Source: Polluticaenibacter yanchengensis
Lineage (GTDB): Bacteria; Bacteroidota; Bacteroidia; Chitinophagales; Chitinophagaceae
Direction of reading: 5' to 3'
Assembly: GCA_027854065.1 (NCBI GenBank)
Contig: JAQGEF010000016.1
Coordinates: 1 to 64,000, forward strand
DNA: 64,000 bases
In this document: positions 1-8,478 of the stretch, piece by piece
How the letters are laid out: each line of letters begins with the position of its first letter
Numbering within the stretch: the first letter of the stretch is position 1
The notes under the pieces: model-generated
Databases searched by the model: none
Told to the model about the DNA's origin: nothing
Seen by the model: only the letters and a program-made list of their open reading frames with translations
Program-made: the position numbers and the translations under genes

Positions 1-75
1 GCTCAAGCAATAAGATTAGGCTCAAATGACATTCAAACTATTTGTAAATTAATATCTTAAGAATACAACAGCCGT

Positions 76-103
76 ACTCCAGGGAGGGGTTGGGGTGGGT
101 TTG
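76..103 (-). repeat. GGAGGGG/TGGGGTGGG short palindromic repeat
   Basis: ACTCCAGGGAGGGGTTGGGG followed by TGGGTTT matches the half-element that occurs repeatedly between the rhamnose genes at 57541-62149. Only one half is present here. Confidence 0.6.
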
Positions 104-152
104 TACATTCAATTATCAAAACTGCTTTTTGAGAATAAGACAGAATCCGAGG

Positions 153-402
153 TCATTCTGAACGCAGTGAATAATCTCTATTTCCTTCGGAATAGTAAGG
201 GGATTTTTCCTCGGTCTCATCAGTTTTAAAGTCGTTTCAATTTTACCTCGTCAAAATGACTGAATCGCCGAAATCATCCAATTACTCAAACGTCATTCTG
301 AACGCAGTGAAGAATCTCCATTTCCTTCATAATAGTAATTGGATTTTCCCCGGTCTCTTCAAATTTGAAGTTGCTTCAATTTTACCTTGTCAAAATGACT
401 GA
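153..402 (+). repeat. Two tandem MITE-like units with GTCATTYTGA ends
   Basis: Two imperfect copies of about 110 bp lie at 153-262 and 292-402. Each starts GTCATTCTGAACGCAGTGA and ends TCAAAATGAC, so the termini form an inverted repeat (GTCATTyTGA/TCAAAATGAC). The inner parts share the AGAATCTC, ATAGTAA and GGATTTT blocks. The same family recurs in the opposite orientation at 63622-64000. No ORF is present. The rest of the gap 1-445 holds only one GGAGGGG-type repeat at 76-103 and otherwise nothing I can name. Confidence 0.75.
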
Positions 403-445
403 GTCGTCGGAATCTTCCAGGCAATTGGAGCATCCCCGCAAAAAA

Positions 446-811
446 CTATGCTTCCAGCCAACTGATAAAAGCCGCAATCTTATGTTTCCCGATTAATATT
501 TCGAACTCTTTTTTGAGCTTCAGATTCACCTGGAACTTACGCATGCTCATCTGCTCAATATCTTCTATTGCAAAACGCGAAATAATGTATTGGCGGTTGG
601 CCCTGAAAAAATCATTGCCAACCATGCCTTCCAGCTCCTCTAAGGAATAATTGATATTATAGTTGCTGCCATCCAGAGTATATAATTCAGTAGAACCAAA
701 ATTTACCCGGAACAGACAAATATTAGAAACTTCAATCGGTAATATTTTGTTCTTAAAATTCACCAACAGTATTTTTTTAATATTCGACTTACTTCCGGTT
801 TCTATATTCAT
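446..811 (-). CDS. LytTR-domain DNA-binding protein
   Basis: This is a 121-residue protein that consists of little more than a LytTR DNA-binding domain, from about residue 22 to the end. The diagnostic stretch FFRANRQYIIS (about residues 68-78) matches the family's usual F-x-R-x-H/N-R-x-x-I/L-V/I-N/S signature. There is no receiver domain and no membrane segment, so it is a stand-alone LytTR regulator or a truncated response regulator. No histidine kinase lies beside it; the nearest gene downstream is the MITE cluster, and the kelch operon lies upstream on the same strand. Its target and signal cannot be told from the sequence. Confidence 0.8.
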   Translation of the reverse strand: MNIETGSKSNIKKILLVNFKNKILPIEVSNICLFRVNFGSTELYTLDGSNYNINYSLEELEGMVGNDFFRANRQYIISRFAIEDIEQMSMRKFQVNLKLKKEFEILIGKHKIAAFISWLEA

Positions 812-951
812 ATTTTACAACTTTTTGATTGAAAAGGAGCAAGGAAGACAGATGGTCATTAGACCAATCTACACACCATTCATATTTGTCTGTTTCCTCG
901 TCAACCTGTGCAAGAAACACAGTGTACTAATTAAGGCATATTCCCTAGCTT

Positions 952-1335
952 CTATTCTGTTCTGCTCCAGGTCAGTTTTACATTAAAAAACAACAACCTT
1001 GGTATCGTAATATAAAGATTGTCAGGATCGCTGTCATGGAACCTGATCCTTGCTTTTCGCTGTACGGTGCCGTCAAAGGAATTGATTAATCCGTTAAAAT
1101 TGCCATTACTTTCACTACATTTAGTAATAATTAACCTGCCAATACTGTCGCCTGCCAGTTGGGATTTTATTAAAATTCCTTCTATATTTCCTTTATTTTC
1201 AGTTATTTGTATAGTCCTGTTCTTGTCGGCATTTTGCCATTTACCGCTAATAGACTGTGCATTTAATCCTGTACAATTGACATTTATTAACCCGGTAAAA
1301 GCAATCATTATTTTGGTTGTTCTACTCATCATCAC
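952..1335 (-). CDS. Small secreted protein, DUF2147-like
   Basis: This is a 127-residue protein with an N-terminal hydrophobic stretch ending in NAQS, which reads as a Sec signal peptide of about 27 residues. The mature part opens with SGKWQNADKNRTIQI and resembles the small beta-barrel DUF2147 or lipocalin-like secreted proteins. The similarity is judged by eye only. It follows the outer-membrane barrel gene after 8 bp and is probably the last gene of the operon that begins with the kelch gene at 5012. The function is unknown. Confidence 0.6.
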   Translation of the reverse strand: MMMSRTTKIMIAFTGLINVNCTGLNAQSISGKWQNADKNRTIQITENKGNIEGILIKSQLAGDSIGRLIITKCSESNGNFNGLINSFDGTVQRKARIRFHDSDPDNLYITIPRLLFFNVKLTWSRTE

Positions 1336-1343
1336 TTGTCTTT

Positions 1344-2597
1344 TTAATCGTATCTTTTAAATTTTCTGGAACTGAACCATAGATCTTTTAAACTTAAACC
1401 GACATTGAATTGCAGGTAGTTCTCATTTATCTGACCGATATTTATATTGCCTTTAGTCCCAATTTCCACACCCGCATAAATGCCCAGGCTTTTTATGGTC
1501 TGGAAGCCGCCACCAAACGTAATGGACTTATCATTTAACGGTTGTCCGTAAATGTTCATGTAAGAACTTCTGTATTGCGCACCCGCGGCTATAAACGTTT
1601 TTTCTATAAATCCCTGTGCCTGCTTATACGGAAATGATCGCTCAATACCTGCAGAAAATGAATAGGCATCACCAGTATACGATTGCCTGTAATTCAGTTT
1701 CTGGTATTGCCAGGGTTGGTAATTGGCATCTATGGAAAACTTGAAACTGTTTTTATAATAAGCAGTATAACCAATGCCATAATTACCCGGTATTTTGTAT
1801 TTAGAGGATTTTTCTACATCCTTAAAAATAGAAGTACCATTATCAATCACTTCAGTATCAGTTTCCCCACTCAGCGTGGTTTTATAACTGGCTACCAGGC
1901 CCACACTGTGATTCCATTTGCGTTTGCTGTTATTGGTATAAAACTGGACGCCCCCGTTTATCATACCACCGTTAATAAACGTTGTCTGTACATTATCCAG
2001 GTACAGGCTCAGGCCACCATTATAATAGTTTTCATTACGCTGCATGCTGCCAAATAACCAGCTGGTAGTAACCCCGAACGAGAAATGTTTGCCCAGTGAT
2101 TTTGCAAAAGAAGCATACACCTGGTTTACACCGCCCTCGCCATCCACTGTTTTAATGATCTGCGTGGTATTGCCTGGCAGGTAATCAGTTTCAGTAAACT
2201 GGTAGTTCACCATACTGTAAGGTTTAAACCCAAAAGCAATAGCAGTATTATTTCTGAAATTATAGGCCATTGCAAGATGCTGTACCGAAAAATCTTTTGC
2301 ATTGTCAGTCCTTGCGGCATTCGGTTTCAGCAAAAAATTACTTACACGTCCGCGCCCGTTCGCCTCAAAATGCATCACATTATGAGTAAGAGATGTCAGT
2401 GATGCCGGGTTGGTAATATTATAAGTATTGCTGCTTCTTTTACCAATGGCAGTACTACCACTTAAACTATTCCTGTCAAATGTTTTTTGTTCAATATCGC
2501 CTATGCCCAGTATAGAATACGGAGAATTGACATTTTGTGCCGAAGCCTGTAATCCCAGTAACCCAAGCAGCGCCAGGCAAGTATGTTTAAAATTCAT
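1344..2597 (-). CDS. Outer-membrane beta-barrel protein
   Basis: This 417-residue protein has a signal peptide (MNFKHTCLALLGLLGLQASA, cut before QN). The mature start NVNSPYSILGIGDI is followed by ITNPASLTSL. Alternating aromatic/polar strands run to the end, where the last strand LQFNVGLSLKDLWF is followed by SSRKFKRYD. The protein is clearly paralogous to the one at 24062-25360, which opens INTPYSRYGMGEI, has INPASYS, and ends INLGLTLTDNWFKKRKFY. Both look like FadL/OmpP1-style or PorV-style barrels. It lies 16 bp downstream of the DUF4270 gene. The substrate is unknown. Confidence 0.75.
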   Translation of the reverse strand: MNFKHTCLALLGLLGLQASAQNVNSPYSILGIGDIEQKTFDRNSLSGSTAIGKRSSNTYNITNPASLTSLTHNVMHFEANGRGRVSNFLLKPNAARTDNAKDFSVQHLAMAYNFRNNTAIAFGFKPYSMVNYQFTETDYLPGNTTQIIKTVDGEGGVNQVYASFAKSLGKHFSFGVTTSWLFGSMQRNENYYNGGLSLYLDNVQTTFINGGMINGGVQFYTNNSKRKWNHSVGLVASYKTTLSGETDTEVIDNGTSIFKDVEKSSKYKIPGNYGIGYTAYYKNSFKFSIDANYQPWQYQKLNYRQSYTGDAYSFSAGIERSFPYKQAQGFIEKTFIAAGAQYRSSYMNIYGQPLNDKSITFGGGFQTIKSLGIYAGVEIGTKGNINIGQINENYLQFNVGLSLKDLWFSSRKFKRYD

Positions 2598-2613
2598 ACT
2601 TTATTTTTAATGG

Positions 2614-3942
2614 TTAAAAACTTAAAATGTATAGTTTAAGTTGAATGTCCTTATCTGTCAGATTATGTTTAAAAGCAACTTTGTCAAACGAAATACTGCT
2701 TAACCCGCTTAATGGAGTAATCATTAATGCTGATTTGGTAAACTTCCCCTGTTCCATCAGGTAACTGATATAACTCGTCACATCAAATGTATAGGTCGGC
2801 TTATCACTTTTTAACGGGTCGTATTGCAGGTAAGCCAGGTCTCCCGTACTCTCTGTTGTTGTACTGGAGCTGCTTAAGCTCATCATTTCATTCTGGTCGT
2901 TAGACTCATACATTTTTAATCCTATCGGCAACTCGTCCACTGTTGTGTAAGTATCCTTAGACACTTTTATGATAAGCTCTGCCTTTACAATTTTCAGGTA
3001 ATTATTTATTTCCAGGTAATTAAAAATCTGGGGAAATGAAATTTTAGTACCCATTTTAAACAGGCCCGAAACTGCTGCCAGGTCATTGGATTCACCAGCC
3101 GGAATCACCACATTGTATTTGTTATTATAAGCCCGGAAACTGGTATTGGAAAGATTGTTCACGATCCTGTTGAACTGGTAAATACTATTGTATGTAAATG
3201 CCATTTCATGCTCCGTATGTACCAGGTCGTTCGCCCTGTAATGGAGTTTTATTAAAACAGATTCATCCGTTAACGAGAAGTTGAAAATACTGTTCGATGT
3301 GGTACTGTCAGCTTCCAGTACAAAGCCTTTCAGGTAATTTAAAAACGCCGTACTGTTTTGGATTTCCCCGGCATTGTTTTTAAATAAATTGTACAGTTCC
3401 CTGCCAAAATCATCCGATAGCTTTATACTTAACGCCGTATCTATATTCGGCCTGTACAACATAGTTTTGCTGCCTACCAGCCTCGCCGATTTCTTAAAAC
3501 TTTGGTTGTTGTAAAAATTATAGTCTTCGGCATTCTGGCTATTCACAATTTTTTCATCCAGCTGGTACAGTTTAAAACTAATGGGCACAGTCGTGTCACC
3601 CATATAATCTTTACTGCCCCTGAGTATAAACTCTATAGAATCGTAGATGGTTTGTGTATTTAACAGCGTGTTATTATCCGGCAGGTTCACAGATAAATAA
3701 CTGCTGGCAGAAAAACTGCCGAGCACTTCATCTTTGTAATACCCCACATAAGCAGCACCTGATCCCGATGTTTTAAAGGTATCCGCAATAAAAGTGGAAA
3801 CATTCATCGCCGAATGTTCATAATACTGTATCATCGGTGTCCTGTTAGCCTGGTTACTGTCCAGGTAAATATCTATTTTCTGGCAACTCGCCAAAATGGT
3901 AATAATCGCAATAAATACAATCAGAAGACGGTTTGTTTTCAC
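2614..3942 (-). CDS. DUF4270 family lipoprotein
   Basis: This 442-residue lipoprotein has a signal peptide with the lipobox LASC and then QKIDIYLD. The body matches DUF4270: an early block FIADTFKTSGSGAAYVGYYKD (about residues 51-71), a DSIEFIL core, and a C-terminal block with a TFDVTSYISYLME motif near residue 395. DUF4270 proteins are widespread surface or periplasmic lipoproteins of Bacteroidota with no assigned biochemical role. It lies 29 bp after the kelch gene and 16 bp before the barrel gene. The three are probably co-transcribed and act together at the outer membrane, which is inference from order only. Confidence 0.8.
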   Translation of the reverse strand: MKTNRLLIVFIAIITILASCQKIDIYLDSNQANRTPMIQYYEHSAMNVSTFIADTFKTSGSGAAYVGYYKDEVLGSFSASSYLSVNLPDNNTLLNTQTIYDSIEFILRGSKDYMGDTTVPISFKLYQLDEKIVNSQNAEDYNFYNNQSFKKSARLVGSKTMLYRPNIDTALSIKLSDDFGRELYNLFKNNAGEIQNSTAFLNYLKGFVLEADSTTSNSIFNFSLTDESVLIKLHYRANDLVHTEHEMAFTYNSIYQFNRIVNNLSNTSFRAYNNKYNVVIPAGESNDLAAVSGLFKMGTKISFPQIFNYLEINNYLKIVKAELIIKVSKDTYTTVDELPIGLKMYESNDQNEMMSLSSSSTTTESTGDLAYLQYDPLKSDKPTYTFDVTSYISYLMEQGKFTKSALMITPLSGLSSISFDKVAFKHNLTDKDIQLKLYILSF

Positions 3943-3971
3943 AACTATCTGTTTTATTAGGTGACGCGGTC

Positions 3972-5012
3972 TTAATTATCAATATCAGTTTGCTCTTCCT
4001 CCGGAAAAAATTCCCAGCAATCATCAAACCTCGTACTTGAATTGTGACCGGTCACTATAAAACCCCTGTTGCTAACACTGAAACCAACCAGCCCTTCCCT
4101 GGAAGAAGCTTCCAATGCTGTTTTTTCCGTCCACAGGTCATTGGCAATATCATATTCCCAAACGGTTTTGCTGGCACCATTGATGTTGCCCGCTACTAAA
4201 TACGCTTTGTTGCCCATTACAAAAGCAGTTGCGTTGCTGCGTTTAATGTATTCACCATATTCATCATCGTAGCTGTTATCATCATCTACAGAATTGATCT
4301 TTCTTTTCTCCGTCCAGCTATCCGTAGTAGGATCGTAAGCATAAAAATCATTCAGGTATAAACTATTGTTCTGCCCACTTACCACGTATGCCAGGCCATT
4401 GTGCACAAACGCCACAGCCTCCGTTCTTTTAGAACCGGTTAAGCTCGCCACCTGTTTCCAGCTATCAGTAGCCGGGTTATATTGCCAGTTATCCTTTAAG
4501 TAATTACCATCGTAGCCCGTAGCGATATACCCAAAATTACCAATGGCAAACCCAACAGCATTGTAACGGCCACCACCGGCAAAATCCGCTTTCTGCGTCC
4601 ATTTATCCGTAGAAGGATCGTACTCCCAAAAATCATTCAGCTTATTACCGTTCGCATCATAACCCGTTCCAAAATAGGCTTTACCATTAATAGTAAAAGC
4701 CACTGCAGAGTTCCTGGCTGTACCCGGAAAAGCTGCCACCTTATACCATGTACCACTGGTGTAATCAAAATTCCAGAAATCATTTAAACGGTTAGTACCG
4801 TCAAAACCACTGCCCACATACACTTTATCGCCAATTACAAACGATACGCCTTCAGTTCTGCTAACCCCTTCAAACTCGCTTCTCCGGGCCCAGTTGCCCA
4901 ATACCTCCGTAGAGGTCGAGTCTTTTTGGCACGCAGTTAAAACGGTGGCCGATAGTGCCGTTATTGCCAATAAATTCCGACGCATTTTTCTTAAAACCTG
5001 AAATTTTTTCAT
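3972..5012 (-). CDS. Kelch-repeat lipoprotein
   Basis: This 346-residue protein has a signal peptide with the lipobox LTAC (Cys28) and then six or so kelch blades. Each repeat carries the G-x-x-x-Y-x-G-T/S-G-Y/F-D and F-W-x-Y-D-x-x-T-x-x-W pattern, for example AYFGTGYDANGNKLNDFWEY and LAYVVSGQNNSLYLNDFYAY. This predicts a beta-propeller anchored to the outer membrane. An internal Met10 is a possible alternative start. The gene heads the minus-strand run through DUF4270, the barrel and the small secreted protein. Kelch propellers usually bind protein or glycan; no catalytic residues of galactose oxidase are recognisable. Confidence 0.8.
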   Translation of the reverse strand: MKKFQVLRKMRRNLLAITALSATVLTACQKDSTSTEVLGNWARRSEFEGVSRTEGVSFVIGDKVYVGSGFDGTNRLNDFWNFDYTSGTWYKVAAFPGTARNSAVAFTINGKAYFGTGYDANGNKLNDFWEYDPSTDKWTQKADFAGGGRYNAVGFAIGNFGYIATGYDGNYLKDNWQYNPATDSWKQVASLTGSKRTEAVAFVHNGLAYVVSGQNNSLYLNDFYAYDPTTDSWTEKRKINSVDDDNSYDDEYGEYIKRSNATAFVMGNKAYLVAGNINGASKTVWEYDIANDLWTEKTALEASSREGLVGFSVSNRGFIVTGHNSSTRFDDCWEFFPEEEQTDIDN

Positions 5013-5220
5013 CTTAGTTCGGTTGTTAATGATGTGTTTTGTTTACTATGCAAAACTCATTTTCAGGCATAAAATAAAAAGTTAACAAGGCTGAAGCGGA
5101 CAAATCCGGCGTTGAAACAGACAAATGCAAAGCCGGACCTTTTCACAATAGTGTAAATCCCTGATTGTTATAAGTTAAGTCATGTTAAGCAATCTTAAAT
5201 AGCTATTTTTTCTTTTTACT
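5013..5220. other. Intergenic region before repeat R1-A
   Basis: No ORF of note. It holds the upstream region of the kelch operon and a weak inverted repeat, AATCCGGCGTT (5104-5114) against AAAGCCGGACC (5129-5139). No clear promoter was found. Confidence 0.3.
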
Positions 5221-5411
5221 TTTTGGGGCTGTCAACTTTTAATTCCCTGTTGAAACCTTTGTCCGGCGAGCTTATGGCTCCGCTAGCGCTCGGTGTATTT
5301 TTGCAGGAGTGTTTCAGGTGGTAAGTTTTACTTGAGAAATCCTGCAAAAAATACACTGCCTCCTTCGTCGGCACCAACGCATGCCGCAGCTTTTAAGTAG
5401 TTGGAATACTA
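5221..5411 (+). repeat. R1 interspersed structured repeat, copy A (long type)
   Basis: It begins TTTTGGGGCTGTCA and runs through GTCCGGCGAGCTTATGGCTC. The central hairpin arms are GTGTATTTTTGCAGGA and TCCTGCAAAAAATACAC. It continues with CCAACGCATGCCGCAGC and ends near TTGGAATACTA. The hairpin arms differ from other copies yet stay complementary. The remaining 180 bp to the next gene (5412-5590) show nothing I can name. Confidence 0.8.
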
Positions 5412-5590
5412 TCGGGCAATATTTTAAATGTACATTTTGGATATTTGAAAATTGATATTATATTTTTTTTTGCTAATTTAGTAAGAGGCTTTCTGTTGAA
5501 TTGAACTATTTGTTTGCCTTATTTATCACTTCAGCAAGCTGTCTAATCGATATTGTGTGTAATGCTGTATTGGCCCTGTAATCTTGAAAA

Positions 5591-6607
5591 ATGTTTAATA
5601 AATTTATTTATTTCATAATTGCTGTAGCAGGACTTTTAGTCGTTTTTTATTGGCTGCAACCAATAAAAAAAGGAGAAGGAATAGAGTCAGCGACAAAATA
5701 TGAAATTGTGAAAAATTGGCTTAGTTTGCCTGAAGAATTGAAATTTGGGAGTCCTACAGGGATAAGTATTGATACAATGCAAAATATCGTACTTATTCAC
5801 AGAGCAGATAGGGAATGGCCGTTGCTTGGAGGAATGCCTGCCACTCCCATCAAAAATAATACAGTTTTAATCATCGATAAAGACAATGGAAAACTGATAA
5901 ACAGTTGGGGAGGTAATTTATTTATAATGCCTCACGGCTTAAAAGTAGACAATGATAATAATATCTGGATTACAGACGTCGGGCTTAACCAGGTTTTTAA
6001 ATTCAGTCATGAAGGAATACTTTTAATGAAAATTGGAGAAGCAAAAGTTTCCGGGAATGACAGTTTACACTTTAATAAACCTACAGATATTGCAATTACA
6101 AAAGATGGTTCCTTTTATATTAGTGATGGTTATGGAAACAGCCGGATTATAAAATTTTCTGCTACAGGAAAATATTTGTTTGAATGGGGCAAAAAGGGCG
6201 ATAAAGAAAGTGAGTTTAACATACCTCATGGAATTACATTGGACGAAAATGAAAATGTTTATGTTGCTGACAGAGAAAATAACAGAATTCAGGTATTTGA
6301 TAAAAATGGCCGATTTTTAAAACAGATAACAGATAATTCTTTTGGAGCAATCTGCGCTGTTGCCTTTGATAAAAAGCAATCGAAATTATTTGCTGTGGAC
6401 GATTTTACATTTTTAAAGTTCAGGCATCGCGGATCGGACGCATTCATTCTGGATGCATTGGGAAATGTGGAGACAAGATTTGGCAGGAGTGGTTTTTATG
6501 AAGGGAAAACGGCCTGGTATCACACATTGACAATTGACAGTGATGGTAACATATACATCGGCGATATTTTAGAAAATACAGTTCAGAAATTCAGATTTAA
6601 AAAATAA
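5591..6607 (+). CDS. NHL-repeat protein, peptidyl-alpha-hydroxyglycine amidating lyase-like
   Basis: This 338-residue protein has an N-terminal membrane anchor (about residues 4-22) and a six-bladed NHL propeller. It resembles the lyase (PAL) half of peptidylglycine alpha-amidating enzymes rather than a generic NHL protein. Three His residues sit at equivalent blade positions (H115 in MPHGLKVD, H213 in IPHGITLD, H311 in YHTLTID), spaced 98 and 98, as expected of the PAL zinc ligands. YISDGYGNSRIIKF (Tyr181) matches the conserved catalytic-Tyr segment. In animals PAL cleaves peptidyl-alpha-hydroxyglycine to the amide and glyoxylate. No copper monooxygenase partner (PHM) is nearby, so the bacterial substrate is open. 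It is preceded by R1-A. Confidence 0.7.
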   Translation: MFNKFIYFIIAVAGLLVVFYWLQPIKKGEGIESATKYEIVKNWLSLPEELKFGSPTGISIDTMQNIVLIHRADREWPLLGGMPATPIKNNTVLIIDKDNGKLINSWGGNLFIMPHGLKVDNDNNIWITDVGLNQVFKFSHEGILLMKIGEAKVSGNDSLHFNKPTDIAITKDGSFYISDGYGNSRIIKFSATGKYLFEWGKKGDKESEFNIPHGITLDENENVYVADRENNRIQVFDKNGRFLKQITDNSFGAICAVAFDKKQSKLFAVDDFTFLKFRHRGSDAFILDALGNVETRFGRSGFYEGKTAWYHTLTIDSDGNIYIGDILENTVQKFRFKK

Positions 6608-6693
6608 TTGTTCATAATTTATTATAAATGAATCTCTAAAAGTTAATAAATTACAAATGAGCATTCATTGCTTATTATTAAATTGGATATTTT

Positions 6694-6957
6694 ATGGTAA
6701 AACGAATTTTACAAATAGTCTTGGGTTTGGCAATCGGAATTAGTTTATTCGGAGTTTATTCAGATGAAACACATGAAAAGAAGTTAATTATATGGTATCT
6801 GCTAACACCAAAAGTATTGCAAGTAATAGCGTGGATTGTTTTATTCTATTTTGCTTCTCATTTAGTTTCCGGTAAGCCTAAAGATTATTCAAAATTCTTT
6901 TATAATATGCTTGTCAAAATATTCGGTGACCCAAAGAATATTGATAAGAAACATTAG
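6694..6957 (+). CDS. Small hypothetical membrane protein
   Basis: This 87-residue protein has two predicted membrane segments, about residues 4-22 and 42-60, separated by a short charged loop (YSDETHEKK) and followed by a basic tail (KDYSKFF to NIDKKH). I do not recognise a family. It lies 86 bp after the NHL/PAL-like gene in the same orientation and is followed by about 200 bp without a gene. It could be part of the same transcript, but no sequence feature shows this. Confidence 0.5.
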   Translation: MVKRILQIVLGLAIGISLFGVYSDETHEKKLIIWYLLTPKVLQVIAWIVLFYFASHLVSGKPKDYSKFFYNMLVKIFGDPKNIDKKH

Positions 6958-7156
6958 ATTTCTGCATTATTGCTCATCCTATTCTTGCATTATCTACAAT
7001 TTTAATGATCAATTCTTAATGAACGTTTTATTCAAGATTCGATTTTTGCCGGCTTTTTTCAGAATCTTTAAAAAGTATACAATAACCCTGAATTTGTATT
7101 AGCAGAAAGGCAAACCTCCAATTGAAATTTGCATTGTAATAATTAAACAATGTAAA

Positions 7157-7972
7157 ATGAAAAAAGTAATTTTAATAACCGGTGCCAGTTCAGGAATGGG
7201 GAAAGAAAGTGCAAAAGCACTTATCCTGCAAGGACACACTGTTTACACCGTTGCAAGACGCATTGATCAAATGCAGGACCTCAAAACATTAGGAGGATAT
7301 CCTATTCAAATGGACGTTACTAAAGAAAGTGATATTCAAAATGTAGTAGATACAATTATTCAAAAAGAAGGGAAAATTGATGTCTTATGGAATAATGCCG
7401 GTTTTGGATTGTATGGGGCTATTGAGGATGTACCATTAGATGAGGCCAGAAAACAAATGGAAGTGAATGTTTTTGGTATGGCAGCTATGACGCAGAAAGT
7501 TGTGCCTTATATGCGAAACGCCAATTCCGGCACCATCATTAACACGTCCTCTATGGGAGGCAAAATGTATTTCCCGATGGGAGCCTGGTATCACGCAAGC
7601 AAACACGCTGTTGAAGGGTTGAGCGATTGTTTAAGATTGGAATTAAAACCCTTTAATATTAAGGTGGTAATCTTAGAACCGGGATTTATTGCCACAGAAT
7701 TCGGCACAGTACTTTTAAATCAATTTGATAAACTACCTAAAGACAGTGCTTATAAAAATATGATGGATAAAATTGCAAAAGGAACCGCCGATGCCGCTAA
7801 AGGAAATGGTTCATCAAAACCAGGTGTAATTTCCGATGCAATTGTAAAAATTGTAAATTCGGATAACCCTAAAACAAGATACAAAGTTGGCAAGTTTTCT
7901 AAAATAATGCCTTGGATGCGTATTTACCTGGGAGATAAAATATTTGATAAAATTGTAATGAGCCAAATGTAA
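7157..7972 (+). CDS. Short-chain dehydrogenase/reductase
   Basis: This 271-residue classical SDR has the cofactor motif TGASSGMGKE near residues 8-17, NNAG near residue 81, a catalytic Ser in NTSSMGG, and YHASK with Tyr145 and Lys149. The basic residues after the second strand (ARRIDQM) suggest NADP(H). The closest style is the retinol/steroid dehydrogenase-like group (LEPGFIATEFG). It is 5 bp upstream of a four-pass membrane protein and 0.5 kb upstream of a broken AraC regulator. That arrangement is common for small AraC-controlled stress modules. The substrate cannot be read from the sequence. Confidence 0.9.
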   Translation: MKKVILITGASSGMGKESAKALILQGHTVYTVARRIDQMQDLKTLGGYPIQMDVTKESDIQNVVDTIIQKEGKIDVLWNNAGFGLYGAIEDVPLDEARKQMEVNVFGMAAMTQKVVPYMRNANSGTIINTSSMGGKMYFPMGAWYHASKHAVEGLSDCLRLELKPFNIKVVILEPGFIATEFGTVLLNQFDKLPKDSAYKNMMDKIAKGTADAAKGNGSSKPGVISDAIVKIVNSDNPKTRYKVGKFSKIMPWMRIYLGDKIFDKIVMSQM

Positions 7973-7977
7973 AAATT

Positions 7978-8478
7978 ATGCATTTAATAGACTATACTAT
8001 CAACTGGATTAAAGGCGAATTATTTGAAGCCAAATTAATTGTTGCCTTTGCAGTTATCACAATATTAGCAGCCGTTCTGTTTTGGAAAGTAGGTACGACA
8101 CCCAATGCAAAAGCATTGTTTATTCCTTTGCTGGTGGTTGGAGTGATTTATTCTGCAATTGGTGGCGGAATGTTATATTCCAATCCCAAACGAATGGTAG
8201 AGTTGCCTCAACGTTACCAGGAAAATAAAGAGCGTTTTGCAGAATCAGAGAAGAAACGGGTCGATGATTTTCAGTACGGCTATAAAGTGTCAAAAGTTGT
8301 GGCGACTATCTTTTTTATCTTGACGCTTGTTATATTTTGGACAACCAAAAATCCTGTCTGGATGGGTATTGGAATTGCATTAACCTATTTTGCTTTGGCA
8401 GGATTGGTAATTGATTATTTTTCACAGGAAAGAGCAGATTCCTATTATGCGGAAATTTTAAAAGAAATCAAACGTTGA
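7978..8478 (+). CDS. Four-pass membrane protein
   Basis: This 166-residue protein has hydrophobic segments at about residues 20-36, 45-64, 108-124 and 128-148. A charged amphipathic stretch rich in Glu, Lys and Arg (QRYQENKERFAESEKKR) lies between the second and third. No family is recognised. It begins 5 bp after the SDR stop codon, so co-transcription is very likely, and its stop codon overlaps the beginning of the broken AraC reading frame. Confidence 0.7.
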   Translation: MHLIDYTINWIKGELFEAKLIVAFAVITILAAVLFWKVGTTPNAKALFIPLLVVGVIYSAIGGGMLYSNPKRMVELPQRYQENKERFAESEKKRVDDFQYGYKVSKVVATIFFILTLVIFWTTKNPVWMGIGIALTYFALAGLVIDYFSQERADSYYAEILKEIKR

